A DNA stretch of 64,000 nt from Glutamicibacter mishrai (GTDB taxonomy: Bacteria > Actinomycetota > Actinomycetes > Actinomycetales > Micrococcaceae): assembly GCF_012221945.1 (NCBI RefSeq), contig NZ_CP032549.1, forward strand, positions 2,852,001-2,916,000. The letters run 5' to 3'. Below are positions 26,132-34,530 of this stretch, piece by piece (within the stretch, counting starts at the first letter, position 1; every line of letters begins with the position of its first letter). The notes below the pieces were generated by a model. It did no database searches. It had not been told where the DNA came from and saw only the letters and a list, made by a program, of their open reading frames with translations. The position numbers were made by a program, and so were the translations under genes.

Positions 26132-27220
26132 CTAGGCTTTCAAAGGCAGTTTCTTGGCCTTGCGCACCTTGCCCGATGCAAAGCGTTGCTGGAGCAATAC
26201 CGCGAGGACGATGATGGCACCCTTGGCCAGAGCTTGAACTGAGGTGTCCATATTATTCTGAGTAAACACATTGGTCAGCGTGCTAAAAATCAGGACTCCA
26301 AACACGGTGCCCATGATCGTACCCCGGCCGCCGACGAGCAGCGTTCCGCCGACCACGACTGCAGCGATGGCATCAAGCTCATAGAGGTATCCGTGAGTCG
26401 ACGTACCTGAAGTGGTACGCCCCATCATCATCAAGCCGGCGATACCTGCAGTAACTCCAACGAGCACGTAGAGGGATACGATATGCCGTTTCACTTTAAT
26501 GCCGGCCAAGCGGGAAGCTTCCAGGTTTCCACCGATGGCCACAGTCCGCCGACCGAAGGTTGTGCGGTTCAACAGGAACCATCCAGCGGCAGCAGCCAAC
26601 GCAAAAATCCATACGAGAACAGGCACACCCAAGAAATCTGCGCGCATGAACTTGGTGAAGTCGGTGTTCGTTACCAACAAGGTTCGACGTTGCGAGATGA
26701 TTTCAGCTAAACCTCGGGCAGCCACAAGCGTCGCCAACGTGGCGATGAACGCCACCACGTTGCCGTAAGCGATGACAACGCCATTGACGAATCCGGCAAT
26801 TGCGCCGACTAAGAGCGCGACCAAGACCATGATCAGCCAAGTGGATTCGGAAGCCGCTGCCTGCACCGCCGTGAGGCTACCCACGACCGAGGTCAGACCC
26901 AGCACGGAACCTACGGAGAGGTCGATGCCACCGGCGGTGATGACAAAAGTGACGCCGATGCTCAGTACGCCGATGATCGATGCGTGCCTCAGGATGACAA
27001 GCATGTTTTCCGAAGAGGTGAACCGGTCGCCACTGGTGATAAAACCAATAAGAATCAGTACTACTAGTGCTACAACCAAGCCCAAGCTGCGCCCCGCCGG
27101 ACCGTGAAGTAGCGTCTGCATTACCCCGCTAGATTTTGTCGAATCTATCGGGACTTCGGCTGGCGTTCCAGTCTGCTGATCCAGTGGTTGTTGAGCGACC
27201 TGAGCCTTTTGCTTGCTCAC
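26132..27220 (-). CDS. Ribose/simple-sugar ABC transporter permease
   Basis: A 362-residue RbsC-like permease with about ten hydrophobic helices. The family signature appears as TAGGIDLSVGSVLGLTS, with GVVIAYGNVVAFIATLAT and SRLAGIKVKRH further on. A 60-residue hydrophilic N-terminal extension precedes the first helix. The GTG start overlaps the ATPase stop by 4 bp. Together with the flanking ATPase and the divergent binding protein it forms a complete importer for a sugar or cyclitol. Confidence 0.9.
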   Translation of the reverse strand: MSKQKAQVAQQPLDQQTGTPAEVPIDSTKSSGVMQTLLHGPAGRSLGLVVALVVLILIGFITSGDRFTSSENMLVILRHASIIGVLSIGVTFVITAGGIDLSVGSVLGLTSVVGSLTAVQAAASESTWLIMVLVALLVGAIAGFVNGVVIAYGNVVAFIATLATLVAARGLAEIISQRRTLLVTNTDFTKFMRADFLGVPVLVWIFALAAAAGWFLLNRTTFGRRTVAIGGNLEASRLAGIKVKRHIVSLYVLVGVTAGIAGLMMMGRTTSGTSTHGYLYELDAIAAVVVGGTLLVGGRGTIMGTVFGVLIFSTLTNVFTQNNMDTSVQALAKGAIIVLAVLLQQRFASGKVRKAKKLPLKA

Positions 27221-28737
27221 GCGGCACTTCCCTTCATGACAAGGTCGAGCACACCGTGCTCGTCAATTTCCAATGCTGATTTTTGTGCCAGGACCTGTCC
27301 ATCATCAATGACCAGCACATTGTCGGAGAGGCCCAGGACTTCTTCGATTTCACTTGAAATGATGATGATGGCGGTTCCGGCGTCGGCTAGTCGCCGGATG
27401 AGAGTGTAGATTTCGGCTCGTGCTCCAACGTCAACGCCACGGGTCGGCTCGTCGAGCAGCAGTACGGTCGTGCCGTGAACGAGCCAACGGGCCAGCAGTA
27501 TTTTTTGCTGGTTGCCGCCGGAGAGAGTGCGCGCTGGGCGCAGGGGATCCGCAGGACGCAATTCCAGGGCTGCAATTTGTTCGTTCGCGACGCGTCGTTC
27601 GGCCGTTTCATCCAATAAGCCTGTTCGTGCGCAACGTTCAAAGGTCGATAGCGTGACGTTCTTATAGATGGGTTCGTCCAGAATCAGACCTTGGCTCTTG
27701 CGTTCTTCCGGCGACAAACCGATTCCTGCGTCAACGGCTGAGCTGACCGAGCCAGGGACAAGACGTTTGCCATTGACAGACACCTGACCTGCGGTAGCCT
27801 TGCGAGCTCCGTAGATAGTCTCGACAATCTCCGACCGTTGCGAGCCAACAAGGCCGGCAAAGCCAAGAATTTCGCCGGCCCGCACGTTGAAACTGAGTTT
27901 GTCGAAATGGCCTGTAAGTTCCAGATCTGAAACTTCAAGGACCACCGGAGCATCCAGGGAAAGAGCGGTACGTTCGGGGAAGACATTCGCCACGTCGCGC
28001 CCCGTCATCCTGCGGATCAATTCTGCCTTGGGAGTCTCTGCGACGTCCAAGTTATTGGCGGTGCTTTGGCCGTCCTTGATCACCGAAATTCTGTCGCCGA
28101 TTTCTCGGATCTCTTCCAAGCGATGGGAAATGTAGACCACTGCAATGCCCTGCGACGTCAGTTCGCGTACTACACGGAATAAGTTCTGAACTTCGCCGGC
28201 ATCGAGAATGGCGCTGGGCTCATCCATGATGATGAGTTTGGTGTCGCGAGACAGCGCCCGCGCCATGCTGACAATTTGTTTGTTCGCTGCTGATAGTGAA
28301 CCGACTTCGCGCGACGGGGAAAGCTTGCCATGGCCCAGCCTTTGCAGCAGCGCGCGGGCAATCGAGTTGGCCTTTTTGACATGCAAGACGCCACCTGACG
28401 CCTGCTCGTGCCCTAAGAAGATATTCTCCGCAATACTCAGGCCGTCGACCACATCAAGCTCTTGATACATGGTTGCGATGCCCAGCGATAAGGCGGCGGT
28501 TGGCGTAGAGAGTTCTACTTTCTTGCCTTCCCAGAATATTTCGCCATCATCTGGCATATGTACGCCGGAGAGGGTTTTGATCAGGGTGGATTTGCCGGCG
28601 CCATTTTGTCCCATAACGCAGTGAACTTCACCAGGGAGAACGGATAAGTCGACGCCTTTGAGCGCTTGAACGGCTCCGAATCGCTTCGTGAGCCCGCGTA
28701 CCTCTAGGAGTGGACGTGGGTTTTCATCTTGCATCAT
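27217..28737 (-). CDS. Sugar ABC transporter ATPase (RbsA-type, two ATPase domains)
   Basis: A 506-residue tandem ATPase. The first domain has Walker A GQNGAGKST, a modified signature (SLSAANKQI) and IIMDEPSA. The second has the usual degenerate Walker A-like region (GFAGLVGSQRSE) and an intact LSGGNQQK signature plus LLLDEPTRG. This matches ribose/xylose/inositol-type transporters. It is the first gene of an operon running to the permease, polyprenyl synthase and probably the ROK gene, divergent from the binding-protein gene. Two ATGs in a row can serve as start. Confidence 0.92.
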   Translation of the reverse strand: MMQDENPRPLLEVRGLTKRFGAVQALKGVDLSVLPGEVHCVMGQNGAGKSTLIKTLSGVHMPDDGEIFWEGKKVELSTPTAALSLGIATMYQELDVVDGLSIAENIFLGHEQASGGVLHVKKANSIARALLQRLGHGKLSPSREVGSLSAANKQIVSMARALSRDTKLIIMDEPSAILDAGEVQNLFRVVRELTSQGIAVVYISHRLEEIREIGDRISVIKDGQSTANNLDVAETPKAELIRRMTGRDVANVFPERTALSLDAPVVLEVSDLELTGHFDKLSFNVRAGEILGFAGLVGSQRSEIVETIYGARKATAGQVSVNGKRLVPGSVSSAVDAGIGLSPEERKSQGLILDEPIYKNVTLSTFERCARTGLLDETAERRVANEQIAALELRPADPLRPARTLSGGNQQKILLARWLVHGTTVLLLDEPTRGVDVGARAEIYTLIRRLADAGTAIIIISSEIEEVLGLSDNVLVIDDGQVLAQKSALEIDEHGVLDLVMKGSAA

Positions 28738-28772
28738 GTGACGAAACTAACACATTATGTCGGCAATCGGTA

Positions 28773-28820
28773 GAAGTTCGTCGATTTTCTCCGAACTTCT
28801 GTTATTGTGACAATAGTCAC
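28773..28820. promoter_or_regulatory. Operator candidates in the divergent transporter region
   Basis: Two inverted repeats lie between the divergent ATPase and binding-protein genes. The first is GAAGTTCG-N11-CGAACTTC (28773-28799), whose spacer begins TCGATTTTC and so contains the island's TTCGTCGA core. The second is TATTGTGACAATA (28803-28815), overlapping GTGAC-AATA-GTCAC (28807-28820). Both sit where they could control either promoter. Confidence 0.5.
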
Positions 28821-28889
28821 GCTCGCAAGTGCCCGAAAAGGTCGGTCTGCACAAGGCGGCGCTGCACCTAACTCACTGAGGAGATAGAC

Positions 28890-29933
28890 ATGTTTGCAGT
28901 TCGTTCTGGACGGAAAATGCTCGTCACGACTGGCGCCTTCCTAGCGGCTGGCGCACTGATCACCGGTTGCTCGTCGGGATCAAGCGACTCAAGTGCTCAG
29001 CCTTCTAATGCTTCGAGCGAAGGAAATGCGGCGGCCGGCGAAGAAGTCGTCATTGGTTTCTCCGGCCCTGCGGCCGACCACGGTTGGCTCGGTGCCATCA
29101 ACTCTGCCGCCATCGCGCAGGGCGATTCGCTGGAAGACGTGGATCTGCGTGTTGCTGAAGGAACGAATGACGCGAACCTCCAGATCAGCCAGGTCGAGCA
29201 GTTCATCAATGACAAAGTCGACGCTATTGTTCTGTTGCCTACGGACGGCGCCGCGTTGACAGCAGTTGCCACCAAAGCGATGGAGGCTGGAATCCCGGTA
29301 ATCAACGTGGACCGTGAGTTCTCCAGTCCTGCTGCTGCACGCACCACCATTCTGGGTGACAACTACGGCATGGGACGGAGCGCCGGTGAATACATTTGCG
29401 AGCGACTCGGGGACAAGCCAGACGCAATCGTTGCAGAGATTCCAGGCGTCGACTCGTTGCCGCTGACTCAGGAACGCAGCAAGGGCTTTGAAGAAGCGCT
29501 GAAGACCTGCGGCCTGGATGTAGACAACCGCGTTCCTGCGGACTTCACCGTTGCTGGCGGTGAAGCTGCTGCCGCACAGCTGTTGTCGGCGGCACCAAAA
29601 ATCGATGCCATCTGGAATCACGACGATGATCAGGGACACGGCGTGCTGGCTGCAATCGATAGCGCCGGACGTGATGAGTTCTTCATGGTTGGCGGTGCTG
29701 GTTCCAAGAACGCAATGGAGCTGATCAAGGGTGGCGACTCGGTACTGGAAGCCACCGTGCTTTACCCATCCACCCAAGCTGCTGACGGCGTACGGCTTGC
29801 ACGCCTGATTGCACAGAACAAGGCGATGAGTGACCTTGTAGAGGTGGAAGCGCCTAAGCGCATCGTATTGAACGCGCCGGTCGTTACTTCGGAGAATGTC
29901 GATCAGTATCTGCCGACGGCATTCACCTCCTAG
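28890..29933 (+). CDS. Sugar ABC transporter substrate-binding lipoprotein (RbsB-like)
   Basis: A 347-residue lipoprotein. The signal peptide ends in a lipobox ITGC, followed by a serine-rich linker. The mature part is a periplasmic-binding-protein type 1 fold, with VVIGFSGPAADHGWLGAIN, DAIVLLPTDGAAL, PVINVDREFS and AIWNHDDDQGHG. The aspartate- and asparagine-rich pocket segments fit a polyhydroxylated ligand such as ribose, a ketosugar or an inositol. The SD (GAGGAGA) is strong. It is divergent from the ATPase gene and followed by dehydrogenase and isomerase genes in the same direction. Confidence 0.9.
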   Translation: MFAVRSGRKMLVTTGAFLAAGALITGCSSGSSDSSAQPSNASSEGNAAAGEEVVIGFSGPAADHGWLGAINSAAIAQGDSLEDVDLRVAEGTNDANLQISQVEQFINDKVDAIVLLPTDGAALTAVATKAMEAGIPVINVDREFSSPAAARTTILGDNYGMGRSAGEYICERLGDKPDAIVAEIPGVDSLPLTQERSKGFEEALKTCGLDVDNRVPADFTVAGGEAAAAQLLSAAPKIDAIWNHDDDQGHGVLAAIDSAGRDEFFMVGGAGSKNAMELIKGGDSVLEATVLYPSTQAADGVRLARLIAQNKAMSDLVEVEAPKRIVLNAPVVTSENVDQYLPTAFTS

Positions 29934-29948
29934 CCAGTAAGTATTTGA

Positions 29949-29988
29949 GTTCGGGGCAACGCGCAAAATTCATCACGCTGCCCCGAAC
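29949..29988 (+). terminator. Intercistronic hairpin after the binding-protein gene
   Basis: A 10-bp perfect stem (29949-29958 with 29979-29988) around a 20-base loop, without a T-run. It may reduce read-through or protect the upstream mRNA so that the binding protein is made in excess; this is inference. Confidence 0.45.
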
Positions 29989-30024
29989 CGGACCCCCATA
30001 GATATCCTTCGCAGGAGGAAACAC

Positions 30025-31173
30025 ATGCCCAAGCAAAAACCAGCCCTGAAAATTGCCCTCATTGGGCACGGATTTATGGGTGCGGCGCATTCTCAAGGAT
30101 GGCGAGTCGCCCCGAGGTTTTTTGACTTACCCTTGCAACCAGAAATGACCTTGTTGGTAGGTCGCCAAGCTGCCGGTGTCGAAGCGGCCGCGGAAAAATG
30201 GGGCTGGGCTGAAACGTCTACGGATTGGCGCACAGCCATTGAACGGGACGACATTGACGTGGTGGACATCGTCACCCCCGGAAATTCTCACGCCGAAATT
30301 GCCATTGCAGCCCTGGCCGCTGGCAAGCACGTACTTTGCGAAAAGCCTTTGGCCAATACCCTGGCTGAGGCGGAAGTGATGGCAGCCGCTGCGCGCAGTG
30401 CAGGCAGTGGCATTAAAGCGATGGTCGGATTTACCTACCGTAGGGTGCCAGCGGCAACCTTCGCGCGCGAGCTAGTGACTTCGGGAGCGATTGGCGAGGT
30501 GCGTCAAGTTCGGGCCGCTTACTTGCAGGATTGGTTGTACGATGCCAGCTCGCCGCTGACGTGGCGGTTGCAAAAGGAACACGCTGGCACGGGTGCCCTG
30601 GGGGACATTGGTGCGCACGCGGTGGACCTTTCGCAATTCATTACAGGACAAAAAATCGTGGGTGTGAGCGGCCTGATGCAGACCTTTGTCCATGAACGTC
30701 CATTGCTCGAAGATCCTTCACAGCATGGCGAAGTCAGCGTGGACGATGCAGCTGCCTTTACTGCACGCTTTGACGGGGGAGCGCTTGGCACCTTTGAAGC
30801 AACCCGTATGGCGACTGGGCGCAAGAATTCGCTGCGGATTGAAGTATCGGGTTCCAAAGGCGCTATTTCCTTCGACCTTGAAAACTACAATTCGCTGGGC
30901 TATTACGACGCAACGGCCGTGAGCACTCGTCAAGGATTTGCCCAAATCATGGTCACCGAGGAAGAACACCCATATATCTCCGCGTGGTGGCCTACTGGAC
31001 ACACGCTGGGATATGAGCACGGTTTCGTTCATCAAGCAAAAGATTTCATCGAAGCTATCGGAGAGGGGCAACAACCGACTCCTTCCTTTGAGGACGGACA
31101 TCAGGTGCAGCGAGTCCTGGATGCGGTCCAGCAAAGTGCGGCTAACGACAGCATATGGACGGCCACCGCGTAA
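30025..31173 (+). CDS. Gfo/Idh/MocA family oxidoreductase
   Basis: A 382-residue NAD(P)-dependent dehydrogenase. The Rossmann motif is ALIGHGFMGAAHSQGW, and the family's catalytic lysine sits in HVLCEKPLANT. The C-terminal part has the GALGDIGAHAVDL segment (conserved Asp and His) of glucose-fructose oxidoreductase and inositol dehydrogenase relatives. The SD (GGAGG) is excellent. Located after the sugar-binding protein and 47 bp before an isomerase gene, it probably oxidises the imported sugar or cyclitol. Confidence 0.88.
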   Translation: MPKQKPALKIALIGHGFMGAAHSQGWRVAPRFFDLPLQPEMTLLVGRQAAGVEAAAEKWGWAETSTDWRTAIERDDIDVVDIVTPGNSHAEIAIAALAAGKHVLCEKPLANTLAEAEVMAAAARSAGSGIKAMVGFTYRRVPAATFARELVTSGAIGEVRQVRAAYLQDWLYDASSPLTWRLQKEHAGTGALGDIGAHAVDLSQFITGQKIVGVSGLMQTFVHERPLLEDPSQHGEVSVDDAAAFTARFDGGALGTFEATRMATGRKNSLRIEVSGSKGAISFDLENYNSLGYYDATAVSTRQGFAQIMVTEEEHPYISAWWPTGHTLGYEHGFVHQAKDFIEAIGEGQQPTPSFEDGHQVQRVLDAVQQSAANDSIWTATA

Positions 31174-31220
31174 ACCAGCGCGTTACAGACAGATCGAATC
31201 CAAAGTTTAGGAGTCCTGAG

Positions 31221-32222
31221 GTGACACATAATTTCACACTTTTCACAGGCCAGTGGGCCGACCTGCCACTGGAAGAAGTAGCTCGGCTTGCTTCTGAGTG
31301 GGGCTATGACGGTTTGGAGATCGCGGTCTCCGGAGAGCACCTTGACGCTTGGCGTTGGGATGATGACGAGTACATCTCAGAACGATTGGGCATATTAGAA
31401 AAATACGGTTTGAAAGTATGGACCATTTCTAATCATCTCAAGGGCCAGGCTGTGTGCGACAACCCGATTGACTTCCGCCATCAGGCAATCGTTGGCGATC
31501 GGGTTTGGGGCGACGGCGATGCTGAAGGAGTACGCCAGCGAGCCGCCGAGGAAATGAAAAATACCGCTCGGCTGGCGCAACGACTAGGTGTTGATACCGT
31601 CGTCGGTTTCACCGGATCTTCAATTTGGCAATATGTGGCGATGTTCCCGCCAGTGCCAGCTGAAGTGATCGATGCTGGCTACAAAGATTTCGCTGATCGA
31701 TGGAATCCGATTCTTGACGTATTTGACGAGTGTGGCGTGAGATTTGCGCATGAGGTGCATCCCTCGGAGATTGCTTACGACTACTGGTCTACGGTGAAAA
31801 CTCTTGAAGCCATCGGTCATCGCGAAGCATTCGGATTGAACTGGGATCCCAGCCATATGGTGTGGCAAGGGATCGATACCGTTGGATTCATCTCCGACTT
31901 TGCCGACCGGATCTATCACGTAGATTGCAAGGACACCCGAATGCGGATGGGCAATGGCCGCAATGGTGGTTTGGGATCGCACCTGCCCTGGGGCGATCCT
32001 CGACGTGGTTGGGACTTCGTCTCCGCGGGACGCGGTGATGTGCCATGGGAGGATGCGTTTAGGGCACTGACAGCAATCGGCTACGACGGTCCAATTTCTA
32101 TCGAATGGGAAGACGCCGGCATGGATCGGCTTTATGGAGCTCCACAGGCTTTGGCCGCGCTGAAACAGTTGGATTTCCCTGCATCGTCGACTTCATTTGA
32201 TGCGGCCTTCAAGCAAGACTGA
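31221..32222 (+). CDS. Sugar phosphate isomerase/epimerase (IolE/IolI-like)
   Basis: A 333-residue cytosolic TIM-barrel protein. Likely metal ligands are the glutamate of FAHEVHPSEIAYD, the aspartate and histidine of NWDPSHMVW, the histidine of YHVDCKDT and the glutamate of ISIEWEDAG. The start is GTG at 31221 with an AGGAG SD 7 nt upstream; the open frame begins earlier, inside the preceding gene. This type is commonly paired with Gfo/Idh dehydrogenases. The pair resembles the oxidation-isomerisation logic of inositol or keto-sugar catabolism. Confidence 0.82.
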   Translation: MTHNFTLFTGQWADLPLEEVARLASEWGYDGLEIAVSGEHLDAWRWDDDEYISERLGILEKYGLKVWTISNHLKGQAVCDNPIDFRHQAIVGDRVWGDGDAEGVRQRAAEEMKNTARLAQRLGVDTVVGFTGSSIWQYVAMFPPVPAEVIDAGYKDFADRWNPILDVFDECGVRFAHEVHPSEIAYDYWSTVKTLEAIGHREAFGLNWDPSHMVWQGIDTVGFISDFADRIYHVDCKDTRMRMGNGRNGGLGSHLPWGDPRRGWDFVSAGRGDVPWEDAFRALTAIGYDGPISIEWEDAGMDRLYGAPQALAALKQLDFPASSTSFDAAFKQD

Positions 32223-32238
32223 GAAATTCGCATGGCTG

Positions 32239-32295
32239 ATCCGCTGGAACCCGGTATCCAAATACAAATTGGGTACCGGGATCCAGCGGATTTTT
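32239..32295 (+). terminator. Terminator at the right end of the transporter/isomerase unit
   Basis: A long imperfect stem (32239-32259 with 32271-32291, 19 of 21 paired) followed by TTTTT. It lies between convergent genes. Confidence 0.9.
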
Positions 32296-32350
32296 GCGTT
32301 CGCCGCAGCTAAACAGGGGGTACTCGTCTTCAGATGCGGTTTTTCCGCGG

Positions 32351-33532
32351 CTAGTTTCCGCCAGCCAGATTAGTGGAGCCGGGCTTTGCCTCGGCGCCGC
32401 TGAGTACTCTGACGCAGAATTCAAGTGGCCCCGATGCCTTGGAAAATCCGAGCCACAGTCCGCAGCAGGCGGTGAGCGCGCACAAGATCCACCAAATCGT
32501 TGATGGCTCGAGGAAATTATCCAGCACGGGCAGCAGAACCAAGTGGCCTGCATACAAGGTCAGCGGGGCTCGTCCTGCGCCGGCAAGAACCCGGCCGAGC
32601 AGTCCGAGACGGGGCGCGATGAGCAATAGCAGCCCGATAACTGCCACGGCGCAGGCTGCGGCATGCACCGTGGCGAGCAGCCCGTTGCTGTGCCCGGTGG
32701 GCAGCCAGAGATATGCGGCATCTGCCAGATATGGGTCGAGGGATTTCCCGGGAAGCCGTCCGGTCGTAATCAGTGTTGGCACGAGGGTCGGGTCCGTTCG
32801 GGCGGCAGCGGCGATTTGCTCGACGTGGCCGAGGCTTGTGATGCGACCTGCAACGTAGCTGGCGATCGCCACGAGAGTACCAATCAGTACTAAGACACTT
32901 GCTGTTTTCCTGCTTCCCAGATCGCATTTGCCCAGGGCGATACCGAGCAACCCATAGCCAATCCAAACTAGAAGCGGGTAGTAGCCGGTGACGGTCAGAT
33001 CTTGGAGGAGTAGCGCTGGGTGAAGGATGTCGGCAAAGCTGGGATTGTGTCCTAAAGACTGCCCTAACGCGTCGGCTGCCAACGGGCGCCAAATAATGGG
33101 GGAGAGAACCAGCCAAACTGCCGAGACTACCAAAATGGTTGCCCTTGAGAGCCTGAGAGTCAGAGGAAGCAACAGAAATAGTAGCCCATAGTGGACAAGA
33201 ATGACTGCGATGCCTTCATTTATCGTCCCAATCACCATTCCGAGCACGGCAATAATTAATGCTCTCCGAGCAAGGACTGAGTAAATCTTAGGGTGGGAAA
33301 AGCCTTTGCGCGCCAGCGAATTGCTCATCAAAGTCAGCGACAATCCAGCCAGCACCATGAACAAAACCGAAGCCCGTCCAGAAGCTACAGCCCCGGTAAA
33401 TGTTGGGGAGTAGGCCTCTGGACCGGTGTATTTGTACAGCGGGTAAACATGCGCGGCGAACATTCCCAGGATGGCCACAAGGCGGGCAATATCGACAGCC
33501 TGAATGCGTTGCGGCTTCCCCAAAATATGCAT
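32351..33532 (-). CDS. Membrane acyltransferase-like protein (DUF418/HGSNAT-like)
   Basis: About 393 residues with ten or so hydrophobic helices. The N-terminal motif RIQAVDIARLVAILGMFAAH and the following LFMVLAGLSLTLM are typical of the heparan-glucosaminide acetyltransferase-like/DUF418 group; a YPLLVWIGYGLLGIALG helix comes mid-protein. The frame is open to 33601, but the ATG at 33532 puts the first helix near the N-terminus; neither start has a good SD. It is divergent from dapA. It may move acyl groups onto a surface sugar, but the function is not known. Confidence 0.65.
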   Translation of the reverse strand: MHILGKPQRIQAVDIARLVAILGMFAAHVYPLYKYTGPEAYSPTFTGAVASGRASVLFMVLAGLSLTLMSNSLARKGFSHPKIYSVLARRALIIAVLGMVIGTINEGIAVILVHYGLLFLLLPLTLRLSRATILVVSAVWLVLSPIIWRPLAADALGQSLGHNPSFADILHPALLLQDLTVTGYYPLLVWIGYGLLGIALGKCDLGSRKTASVLVLIGTLVAIASYVAGRITSLGHVEQIAAAARTDPTLVPTLITTGRLPGKSLDPYLADAAYLWLPTGHSNGLLATVHAAACAVAVIGLLLLIAPRLGLLGRVLAGAGRAPLTLYAGHLVLLPVLDNFLEPSTIWWILCALTACCGLWLGFSKASGPLEFCVRVLSGAEAKPGSTNLAGGN

Positions 33533-33586
33533 GGAAACATCGCACCACGGAAGAGGGGAAGGATGCCATAGCAACATGCGCGAGTG

Positions 33587-33592
33587 TAGATT
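33587..33592 (+). promoter_or_regulatory. -10 element of a leaderless dapA promoter
   Basis: TAGATT ends 7 nt before the dapA ATG. The sequence between has no SD (TAAAACC), so translation from a leaderless mRNA is likely. Confidence 0.4.
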
Positions 33593-33599
33593 TAAAACC

Positions 33600-34511
33600 A
33601 TGGCTACAAGTGCAATTGATAATCAGGCATACCCGTTTGGCACCGTGCTCACTGCAATGGTCACCCCCTTCAATGATGCGGGGGAAGTCGACTACGCGCT
33701 CGCAGCTAAATTGGCCCAGAAGCTCGTCGACGATGGCTGCGACGGATTGGTCGTCACCGGCACTACCGGCGAGACTTCGACGTTGAGCGACGAAGAGAAC
33801 ATCCAGATGTTCCGCACTGTTGTCGCAGCTGTCGGCGACCGCGCTGCCGTGCTGGCCGGCTCCACCACCAACGACACCCGCCACTCGATCAAGCTCTCGC
33901 TCGCAGCGAAGGAAGCTGGCGTTGACGGTGTGCTGTTGACCACCCCGTACTACAACAAGCCAAGCCAGGCTGGCGTGATTGCCCACGTCAAGGCCATCGC
34001 TGAAGCTGTCGAACTGCCCATCATGCTCTACGACATTCCAGGTCGCACCGGAATCGCGCTGGCGCCCGAAACGATTATTGAACTCGCCAAGATTCCTCAG
34101 GTCATCGCGTTGAAGGACGCCAAGGCCGATTACCAGTCCACCACCACGGTGCTGGCCAACACCGACCTGCACGTGTATTCGGGCGACGATTCGCTGACTT
34201 TGCCGCTCATGGCAGCCGGTGCTGTCGGCGTGGTTTCGGTCACGGCTCACGTTGCTGCCGCGAAGTACCGTACGCTTGTTAATGCAATGCATGCAGGTGA
34301 TTTGGCCACCGCACGCACCACACACTTTGAGCTGGACGCGATCCAGCGCGGCATCATGGGCCACATTCAGGGCGCCGTGGCCGCAAAATATGGACTTCAC
34401 TGGCAGGGTGTCCTGCCGAACACCGTCGTCCGGCTGCCGCTTGTGGCACCGTCGGACGCAGAGCTCGATGCCATCCGCGCGGACCTACGTGAAGGTGGAT
34501 GGGATCTGTAA
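33600..34511 (+). CDS. dapA: 4-hydroxy-tetrahydrodipicolinate synthase
   Basis: Condenses pyruvate with aspartate semialdehyde in the diaminopimelate/lysine pathway. The 303 residues contain GTTGETSTLS, LYDIPGRTG (catalytic Tyr and substrate-binding Arg) and the Schiff-base lysine in VIALKDAKAD. The ATG at 33600 gives the normal length; the frame extends upstream into the leader. It is followed 19 bp later by rnj, a conserved actinobacterial pairing, so they probably form one transcript. Confidence 0.96.
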   Translation: MATSAIDNQAYPFGTVLTAMVTPFNDAGEVDYALAAKLAQKLVDDGCDGLVVTGTTGETSTLSDEENIQMFRTVVAAVGDRAAVLAGSTTNDTRHSIKLSLAAKEAGVDGVLLTTPYYNKPSQAGVIAHVKAIAEAVELPIMLYDIPGRTGIALAPETIIELAKIPQVIALKDAKADYQSTTTVLANTDLHVYSGDDSLTLPLMAAGAVGVVSVTAHVAAAKYRTLVNAMHAGDLATARTTHFELDAIQRGIMGHIQGAVAAKYGLHWQGVLPNTVVRLPLVAPSDAELDAIRADLREGGWDL

Positions 34512-34530
34512 CGAAAGGGACTAACTACAT

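Noticed and set aside
10218..33599. Integrative element or prophage
   Set aside because: No integrase, transposase, tRNA end or flanking direct repeat could be found at the island edges.
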